A stretch of 21,433 nucleotides of DNA, taken from positions 1-21,433 of the IMG/VR virus record IMGVR_UViG_3300045116_000070. One strand, written 5' to 3'. Both the position numbers and the translations under genes were made by a program. This stretch comes from a virus. This document shows, piece by piece, positions 15,194-21,433 of this stretch; within the stretch, counting starts at the first letter, position 1, and every line of letters begins with the position of its first letter. The notes beneath the pieces were generated by a model. It did not search any database. It worked only from the letters and a program-made list of their open reading frames with translations, and was not told where the DNA came from.

Positions 15194-17185
15194 TCATTGT
15201 GCCTTGTCTGCAAGTTCCTGTAGCGTCACCGTGCGCCCCCCTACCAGAGCGTTCCATCGTCGCGCGGCCGTCTCGATGCTCTGTCCGGCTACGAGCACCT
15301 CCAAGGCGGCGCGCGCGTTCATCGTCGCGTCAAGGAAGTGGTTCTGCGCGGTCTCGGCGTCTTCCTCTTCCGCTTTGCGCTTCTGGACGAAGTAGCTTTC
15401 AAGCCGGCCCGTGCGCGCGTTCCGTCGCGTGACGATCTTCTCCGAGTTCAACTGACCGAGGATGATCTGATCGGCGTCGACCGGAACGCGCGCGGACCCG
15501 CTCGACAGGGCGTCGTAGAGTTCCCGCTTGATGAGTCCCGTGTTGACGGACCGGAGCACGATTCCGCCCGGCAGCGCGCGCCCGCTCGGCGTCTTGTCAA
15601 CGCGCGTCGCCGTGAGCACGTATTCCTCCATGCCCTCCGGGACGCGGATGTCGCCCCGGCGTCCCTTCATCGGCCACAGCCAGCGCAACTGACGGCACCA
15701 GCCGTAGACATCCTCCGCCTTGTAGCCGGTGTCGATGCCCGCGGCGACGATCATCAGCTTCCGGTCCCCGCCCACGAAGGGCAGCGGGCGCAGTTCCGAA
15801 ATCCAGCGCATCGCCTCGTCGGGGTTCGCCTCCATGTCCACCTTGTGGATATCCCATGCTATCAACCACGCCTCGCGCTCCGCCGCCGATGCCCCGCCCC
15901 ACCCCCACACCACGTAGTGAATCTCCGTCTTCCGCACGTCAAAGCCCGCCGTCACGATCAGGGCCCCATCCGGGAGCGTGTTCCGCCGGTATCCCCCCTG
16001 CCGCTGCGCCATCTCCTTCAGCACGGCCACGGACACCGAATCGCGCCCGTACTCCTCCTCTTCCCACGGCCACGCCAGGTACCCGTTCACGAACGCCTTG
16101 TACGGCTCCGTGTACTTGTGGACCCGGATGTACCGGGCCGCGATCTCGCCCCACGTGCAGGACTCCCCCAACAGCGAGTAGAGCGACGACAGATGAAAGC
16201 CGATGGCGACCCCGCCGGGGTTGGGACTCACCCATTCGCCGGCCTCCACCATCGCGCGCTTCGCGTGTTGCGGTATCTCCTTGTCGCACTTCTCGCAGAG
16301 GTACGTCGCCTTCCACGTGATGTCGCGGATGGCGCAGTCGCGCGGCCACCGAATCCTGTCCGGGTGCATCGGCTGGCAATGTCCGCACAGCGGGCACGGC
16401 ACGTGGAAGAAGTGGACCGACGTGCTGCTCGCGGGCTTCCAGCGCCGCACGGGCAGCCGCAGGCCCGGCGCCGCGCCCTTGTCCGCCGTCTGGTACTTGT
16501 CCTCTTCCGCGTGATCGCGCGCCAGCCCCAACCCCGTCCACATGTTATCTTTCGGGTGCAAGGGACTGCTCGCCTCGATGATCTTCCGCCCGAAGAAGTT
16601 CTTCGCCCGGTCGTCCACGGCCGCATTGATCTCCGCCTCCAGGTCCTTCGTCTCGTCCTTCAGGATGTACCGCTCCGGGTGCGACGAGACGGACGCCATC
16701 GAGTTCCACGCGAACCGCACCGTCATGCGGTCCAGCGTGTACTGCAGGAGTTGGAAGTCATCCGCCTTGGACGTCCTGTGGCACCGAAGACTTTCGCAGT
16801 CGTCAAAGAGCCGTTGCCAGCGGTCCTTGCTCACTTCCTTGGCCACGTGCTGCGTCGGGTAGACCAGCATCAGCGGCCCCGGCGAGTAGTCCACGATGAA
16901 GTTGAAGATCGCCATCTCCAAGGTCGTCTTCCCCGTCTGCGTCCCGAAGCACGCGAACAAGTGAACGACGCGCGGGTCCGAGAACATCCGCAACGGGCCG
17001 CGCAAGTAGGGCGTGTGGCCGAAGTCAATCAGCCCGTGAATGGCGCTGGTGCGTTCGGACAGGTACAGAGTGCGTTCCGCGTGCTCGTCAATCGTCATGC
17101 TCGGCGGAGGGCGCAGCGCATTCCAGAACGCCTGGCGGATCGTCCGCAGGTTGTTCAGCGCCTCAATGGCGTGGGGTGCTATCAT
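15194..17185 (-). CDS. terL: Terminase large subunit, GpA family
   Basis: This 663-residue protein is the DNA-packaging motor and the nuclease that cuts concatemers. The N-terminal ATPase shows a Walker A-like GTQTGKTT (about residues 81-88) and a Walker B-like YILKDETKD with the acidic pair near 177-178. A zinc-binding insertion follows, with CPLC (about 263-266) and CEKC (about 296-299). The nuclease domain begins near TAGFDV, with candidate metal-binding aspartates at about 415, 484 and 618. Length and order agree with lambda gpA (641 residues), although the ATP-binding loop is more canonical here. The start overlaps the small subunit stop (ATGA). The last residues contain VTLQELADKAQ, which is echoed in the next gene. 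Confidence 0.95.
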   Translation of the reverse strand: MIAPHAIEALNNLRTIRQAFWNALRPPPSMTIDEHAERTLYLSERTSAIHGLIDFGHTPYLRGPLRMFSDPRVVHLFACFGTQTGKTTLEMAIFNFIVDYSPGPLMLVYPTQHVAKEVSKDRWQRLFDDCESLRCHRTSKADDFQLLQYTLDRMTVRFAWNSMASVSSHPERYILKDETKDLEAEINAAVDDRAKNFFGRKIIEASSPLHPKDNMWTGLGLARDHAEEDKYQTADKGAAPGLRLPVRRWKPASSTSVHFFHVPCPLCGHCQPMHPDRIRWPRDCAIRDITWKATYLCEKCDKEIPQHAKRAMVEAGEWVSPNPGGVAIGFHLSSLYSLLGESCTWGEIAARYIRVHKYTEPYKAFVNGYLAWPWEEEEYGRDSVSVAVLKEMAQRQGGYRRNTLPDGALIVTAGFDVRKTEIHYVVWGWGGASAAEREAWLIAWDIHKVDMEANPDEAMRWISELRPLPFVGGDRKLMIVAAGIDTGYKAEDVYGWCRQLRWLWPMKGRRGDIRVPEGMEEYVLTATRVDKTPSGRALPGGIVLRSVNTGLIKRELYDALSSGSARVPVDADQIILGQLNSEKIVTRRNARTGRLESYFVQKRKAEEEDAETAQNHFLDATMNARAALEVLVAGQSIETAARRWNALVGGRTVTLQELADKAQ

Positions 17186-17751
17186 GCCGTCTCCCCGTGC
17201 TCAATGGCCTTCTCCAGCGCGCGGCGGACCGCTTCGTCCACGGCGTCCTGCACCTTTCCGGCGTCGACCGGATCCCGGAGCAACGGAGCACATTTCTGCC
17301 GCGCCTGCGCCCCGATGTTCAAGAGGTCGTTCTTCAAACCCGTCGCTATCCGGGTCCACATCGACATCACGTCCGCCGTCGCGACCAACTCCCCTTCCTT
17401 CTGGCGGCGCTCCATCTCCGTCACCTTCGCGTCCTCCTCCGCCTGGCGCATCAGCGCCCACTTCTTGCGCCGGCTCACTTCCGCCGCGGACAGCGTCGGG
17501 TCATATTCTGACGGCTTCCCGTCACTTTTTGACGTATCTCCCCCACCCGTGGCAGGGTCTCCCGTCGCGTCGACCGGGGGGCGCTTCCCATCCCTGCGGG
17601 CAATCCATCCCTCGATATCGGCGACCGTGCCCTCTGCCGGGAAGCCCGGACTCTTTCGGTATCGGCGTATCGTTCGGGTCGTTATCCCCAACCGATCTGC
17701 CAGTTTGACAACCGTCGTCCAGTCCTTCTTCGTCTTCGCCTTGCGCGGCAT
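17182..17751 (-). CDS. terS: Terminase small subunit, Nu1-like
   Basis: This 189-residue protein begins with a basic stretch and a helix-turn-helix (VVKLADRLGITTRTIRRYRK, about residues 14-33) like the winged DNA-binding domain of lambda Nu1. A variable glycine/proline-rich linker follows, then a charged helical C-terminal part (about 85-189) that should assemble the subunit ring and bind the large subunit. It recognises packaging sites in phage DNA. The ATG at 17751 has GGGGTGAG upstream. The stop overlaps the start of the large subunit gene, so the two are translationally coupled. The attachment site lies just upstream. Confidence 0.85.
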   Translation of the reverse strand: MPRKAKTKKDWTTVVKLADRLGITTRTIRRYRKSPGFPAEGTVADIEGWIARRDGKRPPVDATGDPATGGGDTSKSDGKPSEYDPTLSAAEVSRRKKWALMRQAEEDAKVTEMERRQKEGELVATADVMSMWTRIATGLKNDLLNIGAQARQKCAPLLRDPVDAGKVQDAVDEAVRRALEKAIEHGETA

Positions 17752-17760
17752 CGCTCACCC

Positions 17761-17781
17761 CGAGACGTGAAAACGACGTGA
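17761..17781. repeat. 21-bp direct repeat, copy 1 (putative Int arm site)
   Basis: This copy is identical over 21 bp to 18047-18067 and contains two ACGTGA heptamer-like units in tandem. It lies upstream of terS, about 195 bases from the tRNA fragment. Flanking direct repeats around an attachment core are typical of integrase arm-binding sites. Confidence 0.75.
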
Positions 17782-17940
17782 CACCATACGTCACGAAACG
17801 ACGCAACCGAACGCGACCGACCGTTGCGGAACACGACCGGAAGATGCTATAAACAGCCTTGCAGCAAGGGTATAAGTGGTAACACGCGCCCTCGCATCGC
17901 TTTATGACCTCACAGGTTCCAGACGCCCAAAAAGGATTAG

Positions 17941-17980
17941 AAATCCACCGGTCGGGGGTTCGACTCCTCCCTGGCGCGCC
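17941..17980 (+). other. tRNA 3'-end fragment, likely attachment core
   Basis: The T arm is complete: stem GGGGG (17954-17958), loop TTCGACT (17959-17965) and stem CCTCC (17966-17970) with one G-T pair. It is followed by an acceptor strand CTGGCGC, discriminator G and CC. The 3' end GGCGCGCC resembles several bacterial tRNA-Arg genes. There is no D arm and no convincing 5' half upstream, so this is a fragment and not a working tRNA. Such fragments restore the host tRNA gene when a phage integrates. The exact core limits and tRNA identity cannot be fixed here. Confidence 0.75.
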
Positions 17981-17983
17981 TCG

Positions 17984-18025
17984 CAAAGGACGGCATGGTC
18001 ATGGGTTACGATCATGCCGTCTTTG
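17984..18025 (-). terminator. Hairpin overlapping the end of int
   Basis: GACGGCATG (17989-17997) and CATGCCGTC (18013-18021) are perfectly complementary, and the stem extends with CAAA/TTTG beyond a bulged G. The right arm overlaps the int stop codon. After the hairpin the minus strand has only a short run of T, so termination may be partial. It could stop int transcription before it crosses the attachment core, or limit int mRNA lifetime. Confidence 0.55.
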
Positions 18026-19121
18026 CCTTTCCCGCCGTTCCAGCGGCGAGACGTGAAAACGACGTGATTCCGATTTCGACGTAGGGCAGCCGGGCCGGGG
18101 CGGCGCGCAGAGCGTCGGGAAGTATGCGGGTGTAGAACTTCTCGGTGGTGCTGATGCTTGAGTGCCCGGCCAACTTCTGCGCGACGGCCGAGGACACCCC
18201 GGCCATTTGCAGATGTGACAGGAAGGTCCGCCGCAGGTCGTGGAAGGTGAAGGGGTTGTCCGCAAGGCCGGCATCGCGCTGAATGGCTGCCAGTGTGCGG
18301 TGAACGTCGATTCCCATGCGCTGTCCGTTCGTGCTGAAGACCCATTCGTCGTGCTCTCCGGCGTCCCGCAGTTCCGCCAGTCCGGCGACGGCTTCGTTGG
18401 AGAGTGGAGCGGTCCGATTGTGTCCGCTCTTGGGCCGGAAGTCGTCGCGGCAGCGAATGGTGATGGCGCCGCCGTGCAGGTCGACGTCCTCCCATCGAAG
18501 GTTCACGAGTTCGCCGATTCGCATTCCCGTGGTGACAGCCAGGTAGATGAGCACTCTCCATCGTAGTACCCGGCAGGCGTCCACAAGCGATTTGACTTCA
18601 TCGGCGGTGAGTATGCGGTACGTCCGTTCCGGCTCGCGCAGTTTCCTGACGCCGGCGCATGGATTGGACGCCAGGTAGCCTCTCGCCATTGCTCGGGCAA
18701 AGATGCTCTTCAGAGTCCGCAACAGCTTGTTGGCCGTGGCCTCGGACACGCCTTCCGACCTCCTGCGTCCGAGAAAGGCTTCCACCTTCGCCATGGTGAG
18801 CGTATCCATGCGGCGGTCCTTGACGTGATTCAGGAACTGATGGAGCGTGATCTTGTGATCGCGAACGGTGGACGGCCGCACCTGTGTGGCGGCGATGTCC
18901 AGATGCTCCGTGATGAACTCCGAGAGCATGATAGCAGTCGGCTCCCGCAGGTTGCCGGCGTTCAGGTCCGTCTCCATGCGGCGCCGGATGTCGTTCGCGC
19001 GCGCCAGACTTGTTCCGACAGAGCGTGAACGCTGACGCCCGGAGTCATCGTACCAACAGACGTGGTGCGTCGATTTGCCTGCTCTGCGTCTTGTGACGAT
19101 CCACACCCTTCGCCATTTCAT
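18012..19121 (-). CDS. int: Tyrosine-type phage integrase
   Basis: This 369-residue recombinase integrates and excises the phage genome. The catalytic set is complete: Arg201 in TTGMRIGEL, His294 and Arg297 in HDLRRT, His320 in AGHSS and the nucleophile Tyr330 in KFYTR. Residues 1-60 probably form the arm-binding domain, 65-155 the SAM-like core-binding domain and 165-335 the catalytic domain. About 35 extra residues follow the tyrosine, and part of them is encoded by a 21-bp repeat that also flanks the attachment core. The ATG at 19121 overlaps the excisionase-like gene stop (ATGA), with AAAGGAGG five bases upstream, one of the strongest ribosome binding sites in the window. The attachment core lies just downstream. 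Confidence 0.97.
   Translation of the reverse strand: MKWRRVWIVTRRRAGKSTHHVCWYDDSGRQRSRSVGTSLARANDIRRRMETDLNAGNLREPTAIMLSEFITEHLDIAATQVRPSTVRDHKITLHQFLNHVKDRRMDTLTMAKVEAFLGRRRSEGVSEATANKLLRTLKSIFARAMARGYLASNPCAGVRKLREPERTYRILTADEVKSLVDACRVLRWRVLIYLAVTTGMRIGELVNLRWEDVDLHGGAITIRCRDDFRPKSGHNRTAPLSNEAVAGLAELRDAGEHDEWVFSTNGQRMGIDVHRTLAAIQRDAGLADNPFTFHDLRRTFLSHLQMAGVSSAVAQKLAGHSSISTTEKFYTRILPDALRAAPARLPYVEIGITSFSRLAAGTAGKAKTA
18047..18067. repeat. 21-bp direct repeat, copy 2 (putative Int arm site)
   Basis: This is the second copy of the 21-bp repeat, lying inside the last codons of the int gene and encoding TSFSRL. It is about 90 bases from the tRNA fragment on the other side from copy 1. Being retained inside coding sequence suggests it is under selection as DNA. 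Confidence 0.75.
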
Positions 19122-19381
19122 CCCAACCTCCTTTCGCGGCGCGGGCGCGTGTTACCGCCGGTAAGAGTACCTCTCATTCCGCGAATGGTCAAGGGGGCTG
19201 GCTGGACCGTCGCGCGGTCGATGAACTCCGCGATCTGGGCCGCGCTGATGCGGATGCACTTCGGGGACAGGCGGACGCACCCGAGGTCACCCCGGCGCCG
19301 CAGTCTGCGGACGGCCGCGCGGTCTCGCAACTTCATCAGCGCCGCCGCCTCGTCTTCGGTGTAGAGAGTGATATCATTCAC
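19118..19381 (-). CDS. Small helix-turn-helix protein, probable excisionase
   Basis: This 87-residue protein starts at GTG 19381, which overlaps the stop of the preceding gene (GTGA). It has a MerR/excisionase-type helix-turn-helix: LYTEDEAAALMKLRDRAAVR, then RRRGDLGCVRLSPKCIRIS and a final helix AAQIAEFIDR, which is the common DNA-binding fold of Xis-like proteins. A basic tail follows. Its overlap with int strongly suggests it controls excision or directionality. It could instead be a transcription regulator. Confidence 0.75.
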   Translation of the reverse strand: MNDITLYTEDEAAALMKLRDRAAVRRLRRRGDLGCVRLSPKCIRISAAQIAEFIDRATVQPAPLTIRGMRGTLTGGNTRPRRERRLG

Positions 19382-19950
19382 AGCGAGTTTCCCGGTAGGG
19401 TCTTGACGAGGTTTCCGGCACGGTCGACGGGCCACTCGGGGTGGGCGCAGACGTCGATGGGAGGGTTCATCGTGTGGCAGAACGGACAGTCTTCGGCGCT
19501 CGGGGATAGACAGTCGCGCGTGGGTTCGGCGTAGAAGCGCTGGCATTCGTCGCACTGAAAGACGCGGACGCCGGGAACGGGTTTGCGCGGTTGGTCGGTG
19601 GATGCGGATGCTCGCGGTGGAAGTTCATCAAAGACTCCCATATAGGGATTCCATTGGAGTTCCGTACAGATCGCCACGGCGGTTGTCTTATCCACGCCGC
19701 ATGTCTCCATGACGAACTTCCACAAGACACGAACGTGGCTTCCGGTGATCTGCCACAATGCGTGCAGGGAACGCAGCATTGTTTCGCGGTCTACGGTATC
19801 CAATCCGCTTGCGCCCTTTGCTTTGTCGCGAAGACACCGCGCTCCCGCCTGACGCGCGCGCCGGAACGGACGTACAGTCTTGGAGAAGTCTTCGGCGGCG
19901 TCAATCAGCCGTGCGAGTGCCTTCTCTGCTCTTTTCAATGAGTCCATCAT
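19378..19950 (-). CDS. Zinc-finger protein of unknown function
   Basis: This 190-residue protein has a helical N-terminal half and a C-terminal zinc-binding site formed by C133/C136 (CDEC) and C155/C158 (CPFC). The ATG at 19950 is used, with AAAGGA upstream; a second ATG follows at once. It sits in the operon with the replication-like gene upstream and the excisionase-like gene downstream, so a role in DNA replication or recombination control is plausible, but no family was recognised. The middle of the gene is somewhat less GC-rich than its neighbours. Confidence 0.7.
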   Translation of the reverse strand: MMDSLKRAEKALARLIDAAEDFSKTVRPFRRARQAGARCLRDKAKGASGLDTVDRETMLRSLHALWQITGSHVRVLWKFVMETCGVDKTTAVAICTELQWNPYMGVFDELPPRASASTDQPRKPVPGVRVFQCDECQRFYAEPTRDCLSPSAEDCPFCHTMNPPIDVCAHPEWPVDRAGNLVKTLPGNSL

Positions 19951-19962
19951 TGGGTTCCTTTC

Positions 19963-21228
19963 TCATCTTGGCTCCGACGATCTGCGGGCTGGCCCATGTG
20001 CGCCGCCACTGTTTGGGACCTCCACTGCTGCCATCAACTTTTCGAACGGCACTTTCTGTTCGGCGTCGGGAGCGTCGGGATTGACGCCGGCGGCGCGGCA
20101 CTTCTCGCGCCAGCGCAGACGCGCTCCGAGCATTTCGGTCATCGATACGCGCTGCCCGTCGTCGGGTGGCCGCTCCGGCGGCTTCGGCGGTTCCAGCGCT
20201 TTGGTGCGCTGCTGGATGCGCTGGAAGTGCCAGTGGCGGAAGGATGCCTTGAGTTTGCCGTTGTTCGGAGGGGTGTCCGGGGTGGCCTTGTCGCGGAGGA
20301 AGGCGCTGACGTAGCCGTCGACGTCCGTGACGCCTGGCAGGCCGGCGTGGGTGAAGTCCTGCGGGGTCCAGGTGCGGCAGGTATTGGAGAGTTGCAGAAG
20401 TTGCGCGACGCCGCTGCGGACGGGTTCCCACGGCGAAACGCCCCATCCGGTGGCTTCGGCGCAGAGAATCTCGGTCGGGGTGGCGTCGGCGGGGTAGATG
20501 AGGGACGGTGACCGCGGCGCAGTGGCGGACGGTTGTGCGGATGACGGCGCAGCGGGCGTGGCGGGCGCGGGCGGCTGGGGTCGCTGTCCAGCGCCAGCTT
20601 TCGGTCCGGACGCCTCTGGCGCGGACTCTGTGCCGTTGTTTGCCGTTTCAGGCGAAGCCGAAGGGGGAGAGGGGGGCGCGTTCGTCTCGCGCGCGCGTTT
20701 TTCTGTTCTCTCTCTCTCTTGTCTTGTCTTGTCTTGTTCTGTTAATGTAGGCGCGATTTCTTCGCGGAACAATCGCGCTGTCGTCGCGGACGCGGCGCGG
20801 CGTCGGCGCGGAGATTTCGCGGTGCTATGTCCGTGCGGCGCATAGACTTGCTTCCATAAGCGGCGGCTGATGGTGGCCGGATGCTGGTCGAACTCAACCG
20901 ACTGCACCCACTTGAGCACGTCGGTCAAAACGGTCATTCCGCGCGTAATTTCGGATACATTCCATCGCGAAAGCGCGGCGATTGTGTCCACCGTGAGCGG
21001 TTGCGGGTCGCTCTCGTCGGTCAACAGGAGTCCCCGAAACGGGCTTAGGGCTGCCATGCCGCGGACGATCTCCCACGTGGCCAGGGCGGCGGTCGCGTCC
21101 GGGTGGCGCGAGAGCGTGTACCAAGCCGCGCCGGCGAAGTCCACCTTCGCCTTTATCCAGCGGATCCGGTTCATCGGCATTTCCCGGTGTTCGTGGTAGG
21201 GCCAGTTGACGATGTAGTAGACCTTCAC
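19963..21228 (-). CDS. Replisome-organizer-like replication protein
   Basis: This 421-residue protein starts at GTG 21228, which overlaps the stop of the preceding gene (GTGA) with GGGAGGA upstream. Residues about 20-112 resemble the N-terminal winged-helix domain of phage replisome organizers (FRGLLLTDE, then LTVDTIAALSRWNVSEITRGMTVL). A long, low-complexity linker of charged and alanine/proline-rich sequence follows (about 125-260). A C-terminal helical domain (about 265-385) may load host helicase. It would start phage DNA replication by binding the origin. A tandem short repeat at 20707-20737 lies in the linker. The assignment is by fold-level pattern, not by strong motif. Confidence 0.65.
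   Translation of the reverse strand: MKVYYIVNWPYHEHREMPMNRIRWIKAKVDFAGAAWYTLSRHPDATAALATWEIVRGMAALSPFRGLLLTDESDPQPLTVDTIAALSRWNVSEITRGMTVLTDVLKWVQSVEFDQHPATISRRLWKQVYAPHGHSTAKSPRRRRAASATTARLFREEIAPTLTEQDKTRQERERTEKRARETNAPPSPPSASPETANNGTESAPEASGPKAGAGQRPQPPAPATPAAPSSAQPSATAPRSPSLIYPADATPTEILCAEATGWGVSPWEPVRSGVAQLLQLSNTCRTWTPQDFTHAGLPGVTDVDGYVSAFLRDKATPDTPPNNGKLKASFRHWHFQRIQQRTKALEPPKPPERPPDDGQRVSMTEMLGARLRWREKCRAAGVNPDAPDAEQKVPFEKLMAAVEVPNSGGAHGPARRSSEPR
20707..20737. repeat. Short tandem repeats in replication gene linker
   Basis: On the plus strand six TC units (20707-20718) run into four CTTGT units (20718-20737). Neither unit is a multiple of three, so a gain or loss of one unit would shift the frame of the replication gene and cut off its C-terminal domain. 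Confidence 0.85.
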
Positions 21229-21428
21229 GCGCGTCCTCCCTTCGTGTTCATGCGGCGTTTTCGCGCGGCGGCGCGCATGTTCTGGGCCAACTTGAACCAC
21301 ATCACGTTGCGGCGCCGGCGTTGGGCGAGTTGGCGCGGCGTGGCCCGGGGCGGAGCCGCGCCTGCGTTGATCGGATGGAAGTCGGGGCAGGCTTTCCGGT
21401 CGGCATCCGCCAGCCGATACCCGCTCAT
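21225..21428 (-). CDS. Small basic protein, unknown function
   Basis: This 67-residue protein is rich in arginine and lysine (RQLAQRRRRNVMWF and RAAARKRRMNTKG), which suggests nucleic acid binding. The ATG at 21428 lies five bases from the window edge, so an upstream start or a ribosome binding site cannot be checked. It is joined to the replication gene by a GTGA overlap. No family was recognised. Confidence 0.5.
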   Translation of the reverse strand: MSGYRLADADRKACPDFHPINAGAAPPRATPRQLAQRRRRNVMWFKLAQNMRAAARKRRMNTKGGRA

Positions 21429-21433
21429 GGGAA

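Larger units (their letters stand above)
17752..18011. other. Phage attachment region (attP) between int and terS
   Basis: This gene-free segment is less GC-rich than its surroundings. It holds the 3' part of a tRNA as the likely crossover core, flanked by two copies of a 21-bp repeat that may be integrase arm sites, one of them just inside the int gene. A 13-base palindrome CCTTGCAGCAAGG lies at 17857-17869. A weak promoter-like pair for terS can be drawn on the minus strand (TTATAC, 17-base spacer, TTATAG), but it is not convincing. Confidence 0.75.

Noticed and set aside
15338-17770. Plus-strand open frame of about 810 codons
   Set aside because: It lies opposite the terminase genes, has the arginine/valine/leucine-rich composition typical of antisense frames in GC-rich DNA, and no ribosome binding site or known motif.
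17752-17900. Promoter for terS
   Set aside because: Only weak matches to -35 and -10 hexamers, in a segment explained by attachment-site function.
17886-17980. Possible complete tRNA gene
   Set aside because: GCGCC at 17886 could pair with the acceptor 3' strand, but there is no D arm and the anticodon stem does not form well. Only the 3' part is tRNA-like.
17522-17986. Minus-strand open frame starting inside the tRNA fragment
   Set aside because: Its first residues (GRSRTPD...) are the usual spurious translation of antisense tRNA, and the rest overlaps terS in another frame.
1-21433. CRISPR array, insertion sequence or host gene
   Set aside because: No regularly spaced repeats, no transposase and no recognisable chromosomal gene were seen on either strand.

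Overview
The window looks like a large part of a lambda-type temperate siphovirus genome with high G+C content (clearly above 60% by eye). Every convincing gene is on the minus strand, so transcription runs from the right edge to the left edge. Genes are packed tightly: many stop codons overlap the next start as ATGA or GTGA, and ribosome binding sites often lie inside the upstream gene. The host cannot be named from the sequence. No host chromosomal gene was recognised.

Right part (about 21.43 to 18.0 kb): a small basic protein, a replisome-organizer-like protein, a zinc-finger protein, a small excisionase-like helix-turn-helix protein and a tyrosine integrase form one coupled operon. Next comes a gene-poor segment (18.01 to 17.75 kb) that looks like a phage attachment site. 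It holds the 3' end of a tRNA (T arm plus acceptor strand) between two copies of an exact 21-bp direct repeat. Phage genes continue on both sides, so this reads as attP in an unintegrated or circular phage genome, not as a prophage edge.

Middle (17.75 to 9.8 kb): small and large terminase (Nu1/GpA type), a zinc-ribbon protein resembling Ogr/Delta late activators, and a 234-bp control region. Then come a gpW-like head-tail joining protein, a gpB-like portal, a fused prohead protease/scaffold/major capsid protein with a strong internal start, and a DUF2190-type capsid accessory protein. The control region has several palindromes, a near-consensus sigma-70 promoter and an intrinsic terminator just before gpW.

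Left part (9.8 to 1 kb): a probable connector protein, two small membrane proteins in an unusual place, two cysteine-rich proteins of unknown function, an alanine-rich putative virion protein and a gpZ/HK97-gp10-like tail completion protein. These are followed by a probable tail terminator, a tail tube protein carrying two near-identical inserted domains, the tail assembly chaperone pair G and GT joined by a canonical -1 slippery site (A AAA AAC), and a tape measure protein that runs off the left edge.

The most interesting region is 14.63 to 15.2 kb: a putative zinc-ribbon activator gene, an 18-bp perfect palindrome of the form TGT-N12-ACA, a parS-like motif, a strong promoter and a terminator together suggest a switch controlling the head genes. 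No endolysin, repressor or CRISPR array is visible; a lysis module and the immunity region are presumably outside the window.
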